Source: DATJIG01 sp050260515 (lineage in GTDB: Bacteria; Pseudomonadota; Alphaproteobacteria; SMXQ01). From it: 64,000 nt of DNA. The notes under the pieces were generated by a model. It saw only the letters and a list, made by a program, of their open reading frames with translations. It was not told where the DNA came from and did no database searches. The stretch is from assembly GCA_050260515.1 (NCBI GenBank), contig JBLNCI010000040.1:57135-121134 (forward strand). The letters are read 5' to 3'. The position numbers were made by a program, and so were the translations under genes. This document shows positions 26,846 to 35,108 of the stretch, in pieces. Position 1 is the stretch's first letter. Each line of letters begins with the position of its first letter.

Positions 26846-28330
26846 TCAGACCGACTTGCCCCAGCCCTCGATCAGGTGGCCGAACTTCTGGCGGGTCTCC
26901 TTCGCCAGCTCCTTCGAAGGCATGTTGACCTTCGGGAACTGGTCGCGCCAGTGGAACGGACGGCAGGCGTTGATGATCGCGCGCGAGCTGGTGAAGTCCT
27001 TGGTCGCGCGCTGCTCCGGGGTGATGCGCGGATCGAGCGGGGTCGACCACGCATTCTTGACGATGTCGATCGACGTCGCCGGGTCGGAGCGGCTCACCGT
27101 GGCCCACATCAGCTCCTCGAGGTTCGAGGGGTCGATGTCGTCGTCCACCACGATCACGTACCGGCCGGCGTAGGCGCCGACGTGGCACTGGCAGGCGACG
27201 TGGCCGGCCTGGGTCGCGTGGCCCGGGTAGCGCTGCTTGATCGAAACCGCGACCAGCATGCGCGCCGTGCCGACTTCGTGGGCCCAGACGTTCGTGATGT
27301 CCGGGACGCCCGCGGCCTGGATCGACTGCTTGAGCAGCGCCGAGCGAGCCACCGCGCGGTAGCGGGCGAGCTCATCCGGCGGACGCTGCGGGGGGCAGCC
27401 GAGGATGATCGGGTCGTTGCGATGATAGATCGCCTCGACGTGCATCACCGGCTCCGGACGGGTGTCCGACGCGTAGTAGCCGGTCCACTCTCCGAACGGA
27501 CCCTCGTCCTTGAACTCCTTCGGGTCGATCCAGCCCTCGAGCACGATCTCGGCGTCGGCCGGCATCGGCAGGCCCGTGATCTTGCCCTTCACGCACTCCA
27601 GCGGCTTGCCGTACAGGCCGCCGAGGATGTCGTACTCGCAGACGCCGTAGGGGACTTCCTGCGACGACAGGATGAACTGCATCGGGTTGCCGCCGACGAC
27701 GATCAGCGCCGGCATCTTCTCGCCGCGCTCCGCGTACTTGTCGCGGTGGATGCGGCCGTGCTTGCCCGGCGAGATGTAGAAGCCGATCGTGTTCTTGCCC
27801 TGGATCATGCAGCGGTAGGTGCCGCAGTTGATCCAGTTCTCGTCCGGATCGCGGGTGACGTTGTAGGAGCCGGTGCCGAGGTAGCGGCCGCCGTCTTCCT
27901 CGTGCCACTTCGGCGTCGGGAAGATCCCGAGGTCGACCTTGTCGCCCGTCAGGATGTTCTCGAAGATCGGGCCCGTCTCGACGATCTTGTGCGGGATCGG
28001 CTGGTTGTTCGGGTTCCGGTAGACCTTCAGGAACTCCTCCGACAGCTCGAGCCGGCTCAACCCCGCCGGGAAGCCCAGCGTCATGTTGGCGCGCTTCGCG
28101 CTGAAGAAGTTCGTCAGGACCCGGAAGCCCTTCTTCACGCCCGGGATCTCATCGAACAGGCCGCAGGGCGCCGGATCGGTGTGATGGAGCATCTCCGTCA
28201 CCATGCCGATCTCGCGTTCCCAGTTGAGCCCGTTGATGTACTTCATCTCGCCGAGCTTGTCCGCCTCGCGGATCCACTCGCGCAGATCCTTGTAGGCGAA
28301 CGCGTGTTTGACGTTCGAGTTGTTGCTCAT
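26846..28330 (-). CDS. UbiD-family prenylated-FMN decarboxylase
   Basis: Reversible (hetero)aromatic or alpha,beta-unsaturated acid decarboxylase, 494 residues. UbiD signatures are visible: the metal/prFMN-binding region with NWINCGTYRCMIQGKN, GLYGKPLECVKGKITGLPMP followed by the catalytic-loop EIVLEGWIDP, and DEGPFGEWTGYY. The close homologues of this form are typically assigned to phenolic or phthalate-type acids, but the substrate cannot be read from sequence. No UbiX/prenyltransferase gene is in the window. It lies 49 bp downstream of a marR gene on the same strand. ATG 28330 has GAGGA in front. Confidence 0.9.
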   Translation of the reverse strand: MSNNSNVKHAFAYKDLREWIREADKLGEMKYINGLNWEREIGMVTEMLHHTDPAPCGLFDEIPGVKKGFRVLTNFFSAKRANMTLGFPAGLSRLELSEEFLKVYRNPNNQPIPHKIVETGPIFENILTGDKVDLGIFPTPKWHEEDGGRYLGTGSYNVTRDPDENWINCGTYRCMIQGKNTIGFYISPGKHGRIHRDKYAERGEKMPALIVVGGNPMQFILSSQEVPYGVCEYDILGGLYGKPLECVKGKITGLPMPADAEIVLEGWIDPKEFKDEGPFGEWTGYYASDTRPEPVMHVEAIYHRNDPIILGCPPQRPPDELARYRAVARSALLKQSIQAAGVPDITNVWAHEVGTARMLVAVSIKQRYPGHATQAGHVACQCHVGAYAGRYVIVVDDDIDPSNLEELMWATVSRSDPATSIDIVKNAWSTPLDPRITPEQRATKDFTSSRAIINACRPFHWRDQFPKVNMPSKELAKETRQKFGHLIEGWGKSV

Positions 28331-28379
28331 TGTTCCTCGCTGTCCTCCTTGACGTACGCGTAGGTTGGTTAGAAGACGC

Positions 28380-28862
28380 TCACGCCGAGCGGGCGGCCCG
28401 TGAGGGTTCCCGCGCGGCGGATTCGGGTTCGGCGCTGGCGTTGAGGTTCTCGAGCATGCGCCCGAGGGCGACGCGCAGCGCATCGGTCTCGCGCGGCGTC
28501 ATGCCGGCGAGAAGGATTTTTTCGTAGTCGCGGAAATAGACCGGGCGCTCCTTCTGCGCGAGCGCGCGGCCCTTCGGCGTGATGAAGACGATGACCTCGC
28601 GGGCGTCCTGGCCGCTGCGGGCGCGGCGCACGAGACCGCGCGCCTCCATGCGCGAGACGACGCGCGACAGCGTCGACAGCTCGATGCCGGTGAGGCGGGC
28701 GAGCTCGCCCACCGGGCGGCCGTCCTTCGCCATCAGGCGATAGAGGACGCGCACGCCCTCGAACTTGAGGCCGTAGGCGCGCGCATGGCGGTTGACCGAA
28801 GCCATCACCTGGCTGGCGATCTGATGCATGAGAAAGGGTACCGACCAGTCGGCGTTCGCCAT
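28380..28862 (-). CDS. MarR-family transcriptional regulator
   Basis: A 160-residue winged-helix regulator. Helix-turn-helix VGELARLTGIELSTLSRVV (about 50-68) and wing RRARSGQDAREVIVFITPKG match the MarR family, which usually represses catabolic or efflux genes and is released by phenolic ligands. The ATG at 28862 is preceded by GGAGG. It is the probable repressor of the downstream UbiD gene and of itself, through the nested palindromes at 28938-28987 between it and the tauE-like gene. Confidence 0.92.
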   Translation of the reverse strand: MANADWSVPFLMHQIASQVMASVNRHARAYGLKFEGVRVLYRLMAKDGRPVGELARLTGIELSTLSRVVSRMEARGLVRRARSGQDAREVIVFITPKGRALAQKERPVYFRDYEKILLAGMTPRETDALRVALGRMLENLNASAEPESAAREPSRAARSA

Positions 28863-28937
28863 GCCCGGCGCCTCCCCGCGCCGTGGCGGACAGCAAGCGA
28901 CCCCATGGGGCCGCAGGTCCGCCGGGCGCGAACGATG

Positions 28938-28987
28938 CCCCAAACAATTTGCAGGTGCAAGTAATTTGGGGCGCAAGATTCTTGCGC
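28938..28987. promoter_or_regulatory. Nested palindromes, putative MarR operator
   Basis: CCCCAAA (28938-28944) and TTTGGGG (28965-28971) flank TTGCA-GG-TGCAA (28949-28960), all sharing one centre at 28954.5. Immediately beyond is GCGCAAGA-T-TCTTGCGC (28971-28987). The pair lies 76 bp upstream of the marR start. Assignment to MarR is by position only. Confidence 0.6.
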
Positions 28988-29021
28988 CTTAACGACCACG
29001 GGGCGGGTCTATTCCCTGCGG

Positions 29022-29786
29022 CTAGAACAGGCCCTGACGCACCATATTGAGGCCGATCAGCACCAGCGCGATCAGCAGCACCTTGCGGAAGGTGTCCTCG
29101 TTGATGCGGCCGCGGATCCACTGGCCGGCGAGCATGCCGACGAACACCGGGATGCAGGCGATCGCCGTCGGCACGACGTGTTCGGCGCGCAGCACGCCCT
29201 CGGCGACGTAGGCGATGCCGGTCGGGATGATGCCGAGGAGATAGACGAGGGCGATGGTGCCGATGAACTCGTCCTTCGGCACCCGGAGCGCGACCATGAA
29301 CATGATGACGGCGGGGCCGATGAACAGCGTGAGCCCGCCGAAGAAGCCGCCGGTCACGCCGACCAGGATCGACAGCCACAGCGCGTGCTGCTTCGGCACC
29401 GCGAGCTTCGGCTGCAGCAGGTTGACGAGCGAGAAGCCCGCGACGGCCGCGCCGACGACGATCTGCAGCGACTGCGAGTCGATGCCGACCAGCGTCTTGG
29501 CGCCGAGCCATGTCCCGGCGATCACCGCCACCATCATCGGCCAGAAGTTGCGCAGCGCGACGAGGAAGTAGCCGCCCTGGAACGTCTGCCAGACGTTCAT
29601 GATCAGCACCGGCCCGTACATCAATGCGACCGCTTCGCGGATCGGCACCGAGGTGTAGAGCAGCGGCAGCGCGATCATCGGCAGGCCGACGCCGAGCACG
29701 CCCTTGGCGAGACCGCCGGCGAACAGCGCGGCGGCAGCGGCGGCGAGGAGAAGAGGTGAGCTGTCGATCATCAGGGTGGGCGTCAT
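29022..29786 (-). CDS. TauE/SafE family membrane transporter
   Basis: Polytopic membrane protein of 254 residues with about eight hydrophobic helices in two related halves. The halves carry the family motifs GGLAKGVLGVGLPMIALPLL and GVTGGFFGGLTLFIGPAVIM. TauE/SafE proteins export or import small anions such as sulfite, sulfoacetate or organic acids. It is upstream of marR and ubiD on the same strand and may handle an acid linked to their pathway. The start at 29786 (ATG) is uncertain; 29771 and a TTG at 29807 also fit. Confidence 0.82.
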   Translation of the reverse strand: MTPTLMIDSSPLLLAAAAAALFAGGLAKGVLGVGLPMIALPLLYTSVPIREAVALMYGPVLIMNVWQTFQGGYFLVALRNFWPMMVAVIAGTWLGAKTLVGIDSQSLQIVVGAAVAGFSLVNLLQPKLAVPKQHALWLSILVGVTGGFFGGLTLFIGPAVIMFMVALRVPKDEFIGTIALVYLLGIIPTGIAYVAEGVLRAEHVVPTAIACIPVFVGMLAGQWIRGRINEDTFRKVLLIALVLIGLNMVRQGLF

Positions 29787-29860
29787 GGGGCGGCACACCG
29801 TAGCCAAACAGCGTCGCGCGTGCTAACCGAAATTTCGCAGAGCGATATGGGGAGATTTAC

Positions 29861-31084
29861 GTGTCGGACGTGGGGATGATCGTCATTGCCGGAGCGGGGC
29901 ACGCGGGCGGGCGCGCCGCCGAGGCGATGCGCCAGGCGGGCTACACCGGACGCATCGTGCTGGTCGGCGACGAGTCGCATCCGCCGTACGAGCGCCCGCC
30001 GCTGTCGAAGGAGATGCTGGCGACCGAGTACGCGCCGGAGAAAGCCTATCTCGCGCCGCTCGCCGCCTGGGCCGAGAAGACGATCGAGCTTCGCCTCGAC
30101 GCCAGGGTCGAAGGCCTCGACCGCGCGTCGCATCGCGTCCATCTCGCCGGCGGCGAGGCGCTGCCCTACGACCGGCTGCTGATCGCGACCGGCGGCCGCG
30201 TGCGCACGCTGTCGGCGCCGGGTGCCGCACTCGCCGGCGTCCACTACATCCGCTCGATCAAGGATTCGCTCGCTCTCAAGGCCGAGCTCAAGCCGGGCGG
30301 CCGCGTCGTCGTCATCGGCGGCGGCTTCATCGGCCTCGAGGCCGCGGCGGCCGCCATCAAGCTCGGCTGCAAGGCGACGGTAATCGAGGCCCAGGCCGAG
30401 CTCCTCAACCGTGTCATGGACCCGTTGATGGGCCGCTGGTTCGAGCAGCTCCATCGCGCCAACGGCGTCGAGGTGCTGAAGGGCGTCACCATCGAGCGCC
30501 TCGAGGGTCGCGACCGCGTCGAGGCGGTGGTGCTGACGTCGGGCGATCGCATCGACGCCGACGCCGTCGTGATCGGCATCGGCATCATCCCGAACGTGGA
30601 GATCGCCGCGAACGCCGGCATCGAGGTCGGCAACGGCGTCAAGGTCGACGAGTTCGGCGTCAGCTCCGATCCGGACGTGTTCGCCGCCGGGGACGTCGCG
30701 TTCCACCTCAATCCGATCCTCGGCCGTCACGTGCGGCTCGAGTCGTGGGCCAATGCCCAGAACGGCGGCATCGCCGTCGCGCGCAACATGGTTGCCGAAC
30801 CGGCGCCGTACGTCGACGTGCCGTGGTTCTGGACCGATCAATTCGGCGCCAACATCCAGATCGCCGGCGCGCCGCAGGCCTGGGACCGCATCATCGTGCG
30901 CGGCAAGGCGGAATCCGGCAAGTTCATCGCGTTCGCGCTGCATGGAGCCAAGGTGGTCGGCGGCACCGCGGTGAACCTCGGCCGCGACATGCGTTTCATT
31001 AAGTCGCTGATCCAGTCGGGTAAGGACGTGCGCGACGAGGACCTCGCGAACGAGGCCGTGCAGATGCGAGCCTTGGCGGGGTGA
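29861..31084 (+). CDS. Ferredoxin-NAD(P)+ reductase (BphA4/Rieske-system type)
   Basis: FAD protein of 407 residues. The N-terminal FAD loop IVIAGAGHAGGRAAEAM and PPYERPPLSKEML, the NADH-binding loop VVVIGGGFIGLEAAA, and the FAD motif DVFAAGDVAFHL followed by RLESWANAQN are those of reductases that feed Rieske ferredoxins in aromatic-ring dioxygenases. GTG start at 29861 with GGGGAGA in front. It is divergent from the tauE-like gene. My inference is that it reduces the Rieske ferredoxin at 34193 and ultimately the oxygenase at 42639-44422. Confidence 0.9.
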   Translation: MSDVGMIVIAGAGHAGGRAAEAMRQAGYTGRIVLVGDESHPPYERPPLSKEMLATEYAPEKAYLAPLAAWAEKTIELRLDARVEGLDRASHRVHLAGGEALPYDRLLIATGGRVRTLSAPGAALAGVHYIRSIKDSLALKAELKPGGRVVVIGGGFIGLEAAAAAIKLGCKATVIEAQAELLNRVMDPLMGRWFEQLHRANGVEVLKGVTIERLEGRDRVEAVVLTSGDRIDADAVVIGIGIIPNVEIAANAGIEVGNGVKVDEFGVSSDPDVFAAGDVAFHLNPILGRHVRLESWANAQNGGIAVARNMVAEPAPYVDVPWFWTDQFGANIQIAGAPQAWDRIIVRGKAESGKFIAFALHGAKVVGGTAVNLGRDMRFIKSLIQSGKDVRDEDLANEAVQMRALAG

Positions 31085-31155
31085 CGCCGGGACCGCTATA
31101 AAGCTCCCCCACACCTGCGGTTCATCGCGGGCATCCGCATTTCAGGGGAGAGCCG

Positions 31156-33036
31156 ATGGCGACGAAAGTGAAGGCCAACAAGCCGGCCGCGAAGTCCGGA
31201 GCGAAGACGCGCAAGGCGGCGAAGTCGGACGGGATCGACGCCCCGGCGAACATCGGCAATCCGCGCTTGGGCTGGGCGTCCGACGCGATCGCCGAGCTGT
31301 TGGCGCGCATGGACTTCCCCTACATCAGCCTGGTGCCGGGCGCGTCGTATCGCGGCTTCCACGATTCGATCGTCAACTACCTCGGCAACAAGAACCCGCG
31401 CATGCTCGTGAATCTGCACGAGGAGCATGCGGTCGCCGTCGCCCACGGCTGGGCCAAGGTCACCGACAAGCCGCTGCCGGTGGCGCTGCACTCGAACGTC
31501 GGCCTGTTGCACGGCACCATGGCGATCTTCAACGCGTGGTGCGACCGCGTGCCGATGCTGATCTTCGGCGCCAACGGCCCGATCGACGCCAACGAGCGCC
31601 GGCCGTGGATCGACTGGATCCACTCGACGTCCGACATGGGCGCGCAGATCCGCGACTACACGAAGTGGGACGACACGCCGATGAGCGTGCCGGCCGCCTT
31701 CGAGTCGATCCTGCGCGGCTACCAGCAGACCTGCAGCCAGCCGTGCGCGCCGGTCTACATCTGCCTCGACGCCGGCCTCCAGGAGAAGAAGCTCGACGAG
31801 CAGCCGGACTTCCCCGACCTCGCCCGCTACCAGCCGGCCGAGCCGCCGGCCCCGTCGGAGGAGCAGGTGGCGCGCGCCGCCGACTGGCTGCTCAAGGCCA
31901 AGCGGCCGCTGATCATGATGGGCCGCGGCTCGCGCGATGGCGCGGACTGGACGCACCGCGTGAAGCTCGCCGAGCAGCTCGGCGCGGCGGTGATCACCGA
32001 CATGCACAATCCGGCGGTGTTCCCGACCAACCATCCGAACCACCTCATCGAGCCGCGCTTCCGCCCGTCGCCGCGCTCGGCGGAGCTGGTCAAGCAGGCC
32101 GACGTCATCCTGATCCTCGACTGGCTCGATCCGGCGGGCTTCTTCGCCCAGACCCTGAAGCTGGGGCTCGCGCAGGCGCCGGAGGCGAAGATCATCAACG
32201 TCTCGCTCGACTCCTACCTGCATCGCGGCTGGAGCAAGGATCATCAGGCGCTGCCGGCCGCCGACCTGCCGGTGCTGTCGGGGACCGACGCGTTCGTCGC
32301 CGCGCTGCTCGAAGAGGTCATCAGCCGGACCAAAGGGAAAGCCAAGACGCTCGCGCCGTTCAAGCTGCCGCCGGCGCCGAAGGGTGCCGCCCGCGCGCTC
32401 GACAAGTCGCGCTCGCGCGGCGGCATGAACCTGCGCGAACTCGCCGACGCGACGGTGGCGGCGCTCGAAGGGTACGACGTCAGCTACATCAAGCTGCCGC
32501 TCGGCTGGCCGGGCGACGCGATCTCGTTCAATCACCCGCTCGATTACCTGGGCCACGACGGCGGCGGCGGCGTGGGCTCGGGCCCCGGGATCTCGGTCGG
32601 CTGCGCGCTCGCGCTCAAGGACTCGGGCCGCCTGCCGGTCGCGCTCCTGGGCGACGGCGACTTCATGATGGGCAGCAACGCGCTGTGGACCGCGGCCCAC
32701 AACAAGATCCCGTTCCTCATGGTGGTGTGCAACAACCGCTCGTACTTCAACGACGAGACCCACCAGGAGCGGATGGCCGTCGTCCGCGGCCGCCCGCCCG
32801 AGAACAAGTGGATCGGCCAGCGTCTCGACGAACCGGCGATCGACCTCGCGGCGATCGCCCGCGCCCAGGGCCTCGAGGCCGAGGGCCCGGTGTGGGACGC
32901 CGCGGGCCTGCGCAAGGCGCTCGAGCGCGGCATCGAGGTGGTGGAGAACGGCGGGACCTACGTCATCGACGCCCGCATCGACACCGGCTACGCCGAGCCG
33001 ATGATGACGCACCCCGGCAACCGCAAGGCGGGGTAG
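31156..33036 (+). CDS. Thiamine-diphosphate-dependent decarboxylase-like enzyme
   Basis: A 626-residue protein of the acetolactate synthase / benzoylformate decarboxylase superfamily. A Lys/Ala-rich leader (residues 1-30) precedes the Pyr domain, whose catalytic glutamate is in NLHEEHAVAVAHGWAK (E89/E90). A central domain follows, then the PP domain with the ThDP motif starting GDGDFMMGSN at 499 and ending CNN at 525-527. HDGGGGVGSGPGISVG holds the conserved glycine loop. Likely a 2-oxoacid decarboxylase or carboligase in the surrounding catabolic cluster. It follows the reductase gene by 71 bp and ends in a strong terminator. Confidence 0.88.
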   Translation: MATKVKANKPAAKSGAKTRKAAKSDGIDAPANIGNPRLGWASDAIAELLARMDFPYISLVPGASYRGFHDSIVNYLGNKNPRMLVNLHEEHAVAVAHGWAKVTDKPLPVALHSNVGLLHGTMAIFNAWCDRVPMLIFGANGPIDANERRPWIDWIHSTSDMGAQIRDYTKWDDTPMSVPAAFESILRGYQQTCSQPCAPVYICLDAGLQEKKLDEQPDFPDLARYQPAEPPAPSEEQVARAADWLLKAKRPLIMMGRGSRDGADWTHRVKLAEQLGAAVITDMHNPAVFPTNHPNHLIEPRFRPSPRSAELVKQADVILILDWLDPAGFFAQTLKLGLAQAPEAKIINVSLDSYLHRGWSKDHQALPAADLPVLSGTDAFVAALLEEVISRTKGKAKTLAPFKLPPAPKGAARALDKSRSRGGMNLRELADATVAALEGYDVSYIKLPLGWPGDAISFNHPLDYLGHDGGGGVGSGPGISVGCALALKDSGRLPVALLGDGDFMMGSNALWTAAHNKIPFLMVVCNNRSYFNDETHQERMAVVRGRPPENKWIGQRLDEPAIDLAAIARAQGLEAEGPVWDAAGLRKALERGIEVVENGGTYVIDARIDTGYAEPMMTHPGNRKAG

Positions 33037-33089
33037 GCGGCCAACGTCTCGCGTGTGAGGGCCAGGCCTCCTGTCCCTGAAGAACGAAG

Positions 33090-33123
33090 AAGGGGCGCTC
33101 CGACGGAGCGCCCCTTTTGTTCT
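33090..33123 (+). terminator. Terminator of the ThDP enzyme gene
   Basis: Inverted repeat AAGGGGCGCTCCG / CGGAGCGCCCCTT (13 bp arms, one-base centre) followed by TTGTTCTT. It closes the operon that includes the ferredoxin reductase. Confidence 0.88.
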
Positions 33124-33248
33124 TCACATTCGCACACGGCGAAGAGACGTGCAGCCGCGACGCCCCTCACATCTCGCTGCGCCCGGCGGCGACGATGACG
33201 TTGATGCGAGAACCGTGCCGCACGCACGCGGCCGCATGGCCCCTGTGC

Positions 33249-33379
33249 AAAAGTGTCCCAACTGTCCCAGGTGTCCCAAATGGCCAGTGTGGGACAGTGG
33301 GACACTTGGGGGTTTCTGGCGGAAATCCGCGGGGTTTGCTGTCCCACGCCGGCGCGCGGCGGCGAACGCCGTGGGACAC
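33249..33379. repeat. 131-bp TGTCCCA/TGGGACA intergenic element, copy B
   Basis: Same layout and length as copy A at 12133-12263: three TGTCCCA, two TGGGACA, CTGTCCCACGC and a final GTGGGACAC. The left 50 bp are nearly identical between copies, while the interior differs. It lies between the ThDP gene terminator and the convergent panD. Apart from these, the 33037-33455 gap shows no gene. Confidence 0.85.
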
Positions 33380-33455
33380 TCGCACGACCGGAGACGCGGA
33401 GACGAAAAGGCCCCCGACAAGCGCGCTATGGCGAAAGGAAAACCAGGTAGGGAGG

Positions 33456-33836
33456 CTAGGCGACCTGGATCGGGATCGCGCGGCGCTGCTGCTTGATGCG
33501 GTTGTTGGCGTCGACGTAGACGAGCTTCGGCTGGTACGAGGCCAGCTCGCTCTCGTCGTAGCGCGCGTAGGCGGCGATGATGACGATATCGCCGACCGCG
33601 CCCTTGCGCGCCGCGCCGCCGTTGAGCGAGATCGTGCCCGAGCCCGCCTGGGCGCGGATCGCGTAGGTCGTGAACCGCTCGCCGTTGTTCACGTTGTAGA
33701 TGTCGATCTGCTGGTACTCGCGGATGTCCGCGGCCTTGAGCAGGTCCTCGTCGATCGCGCACGAGCCTTCGTACTCGAGCTCGCATTGCGTGATCGTGAC
33801 GCGGTGCAGCTTGGACTGGAGCATCGTACGTTGCAT
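33456..33836 (-). CDS. panD: Aspartate 1-decarboxylase (pyruvoyl enzyme)
   Basis: Makes beta-alanine for pantothenate/CoA. It is a 126-residue proenzyme. Self-cleavage site Gly24-Ser25 lies in LEYEGSCAIDEDLL, generating the pyruvoyl group. IYNVNNGERFTTYAI and the conserved RKGAVGDIVIIAAYA are present. The ATG at 33836 has a GGAGGGGG site. Housekeeping in function but located inside the catabolic region, on the opposite strand to its neighbours. A dyad in its leader is listed separately. Confidence 0.95.
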   Translation of the reverse strand: MQRTMLQSKLHRVTITQCELEYEGSCAIDEDLLKAADIREYQQIDIYNVNNGERFTTYAIRAQAGSGTISLNGGAARKGAVGDIVIIAAYARYDESELASYQPKLVYVDANNRIKQQRRAIPIQVA

Positions 33837-33858
33837 GGCGACCCCCTCCGACGGGGTC

Positions 33859-33896
33859 CAAACGGCCGGTACTTGTAAGGTATCGGCGGCCGTTTG
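33859..33896 (-). promoter_or_regulatory. Dyad in panD leader
   Basis: CAAACGGCC (33859-33867) and GGCCGTTTG (33888-33896), 9-bp perfect arms around a 20-bp centre, starting 22 bp before the panD ATG. Possible operator or leader hairpin. The rest of the 33837-34192 gap holds a TTGACA hexamer at 33959-33964 without a good -10, and a CCCGGAG/CTCCGGG hairpin at 34029-34049 ahead of the Rieske ferredoxin operon. Confidence 0.4.
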
Positions 33897-34192
33897 TCTC
33901 CCGGTTAACGTGCGCGCCCGGAACATGGCTCCCGCGAGGCCCGCAACCGGCCTCGGCGTTGACAAAAGCCGCGCCGGAATAGGAAAATACGCAACCCTTA
34001 GATATTTACCCTTTCGCTGAAATCCAGCCCCGGAGGTAAAAACTCCGGGAGCGCGGCATCCGGCGGCAGCAAGGGGCCGGTGCAGACCTCCCAAGGCGCT
34101 CCAGTGCGGGCATACCAGCGGGCAGGCGCGGCGGCGGCCGGGGCGTTTCGCGTGCCGGTCCGGACAACCCTCGACAAGGAACAAGAAAGCAC

Positions 34193-34501
34193 ATGGCGGA
34201 GCATCTGGTAGCGAAGACCGGAGAGATCGAGGACGGCCAGGCCAAGCGCGTGGTCATCGGTCAGAACGAGATCGCGATCTACAACCTCGGCGGCAAGTTC
34301 TACGCCACCGACGACATCTGCACCCACGCGTACGCGTCGCTCGCCGACGGCTACATCGAGGAGGGCGCGGTCGAGTGCCCGCTCCACGCCGCGCGCTTCG
34401 ACATCGTCACCGGCAAGGCGCTGAGCATGCCGGCGACCACCGACCTTCGCGTCTACAAGGTGCGCGTCGACGGCGACAGCATCTACGTCGACGTCGCGTA
34501 A
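34193..34501 (+). CDS. Rieske [2Fe-2S] ferredoxin
   Basis: Soluble electron-transfer protein of 102 residues, the size of BphA3/CarAc-type ferredoxins. Cluster ligands are C-x-H in DDICTHAYASLADG and C-x2-H in VECPLHAARFD. ATG at 34193 with CAAGGAAC upstream. It is the first gene of a tight operon continuing with two CMD-like genes, an OCD-like gene, the bicupin and a DapA-like gene. Predicted carrier between the reductase at 29861 and the ring-hydroxylating oxygenase at 42639-44422. Confidence 0.93.
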   Translation: MAEHLVAKTGEIEDGQAKRVVIGQNEIAIYNLGGKFYATDDICTHAYASLADGYIEEGAVECPLHAARFDIVTGKALSMPATTDLRVYKVRVDGDSIYVDVA

Positions 34502-34523
34502 CCGAACGCAACGGGAGATCGAC

Positions 34524-35108
34524 ATGGCCGAGGTCAAAGACGCTGGCGTGAAGGGTGGGGAACTGATCCCTCGCGTCGCGTGGGAGGATTTCCCCGAGGG
34601 CCTCAAGGCGGCGCTCAAGCCGAAGGTCGACCGGCTCGGCTACTGCGGCGAGATCTGGCAGGTCGGCGCCAATCTGCCGAAGAGCATGCTCTCGTTCTGC
34701 AACATGACCGAGGACCTCAAGGACGAGATGCCGATGAAGCTCGTCGAGCTCACGGCGCTTACCGTCGCCGGGGTCATGGGCAACACCTACGAGAAGAACC
34801 AGCACGAGCGTCTCGCCGACAAGCTCGGCTACGGCCGCGAGTGGATCGCCGACGTCGGCCGCCTCAACCCGACCGAGGCCACGGTGATGTCGGACGACGA
34901 GAAGAAGGTCCAGAAGTTCATCATCGCCGCGATCTACCGCCGCGGCCACGACTCGCGCGCGCTGTTCGAGGACGCGGCCAAGGCGATCGGCGCCAAGGCC
35001 GCCGTCGGCGTGCTGCTGTCGATCGGCCGCTGCATCCAGCACGCGATCTTCCGCAACGTGCTGGAGCTCGCGCCGCCGGTGACCTCCGTATTCGAGGGCA
35101 AGAAGTGA
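34524..35108 (+). CDS. Carboxymuconolactone decarboxylase/AhpD-like protein, first of tandem pair
   Basis: A 194-residue helical protein. The segment MKLVELTALTVAGVMGNTYEKNQHERLADKLG aligns in pattern with the AhpD/CMD core (E-L-...-N-...-YE-..-H-...-A-..-G), but no CxxC is present. So peroxidase chemistry of the AhpD type is unlikely, whereas a CMD-like lyase role remains possible using the histidine in NQHERL. The next gene is a diverged copy and overlaps by GTGA (translational coupling), suggesting a hetero-oligomer. Substrate unknown; context is the Rieske ferredoxin operon. Confidence 0.75.
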   Translation: MAEVKDAGVKGGELIPRVAWEDFPEGLKAALKPKVDRLGYCGEIWQVGANLPKSMLSFCNMTEDLKDEMPMKLVELTALTVAGVMGNTYEKNQHERLADKLGYGREWIADVGRLNPTEATVMSDDEKKVQKFIIAAIYRRGHDSRALFEDAAKAIGAKAAVGVLLSIGRCIQHAIFRNVLELAPPVTSVFEGKK

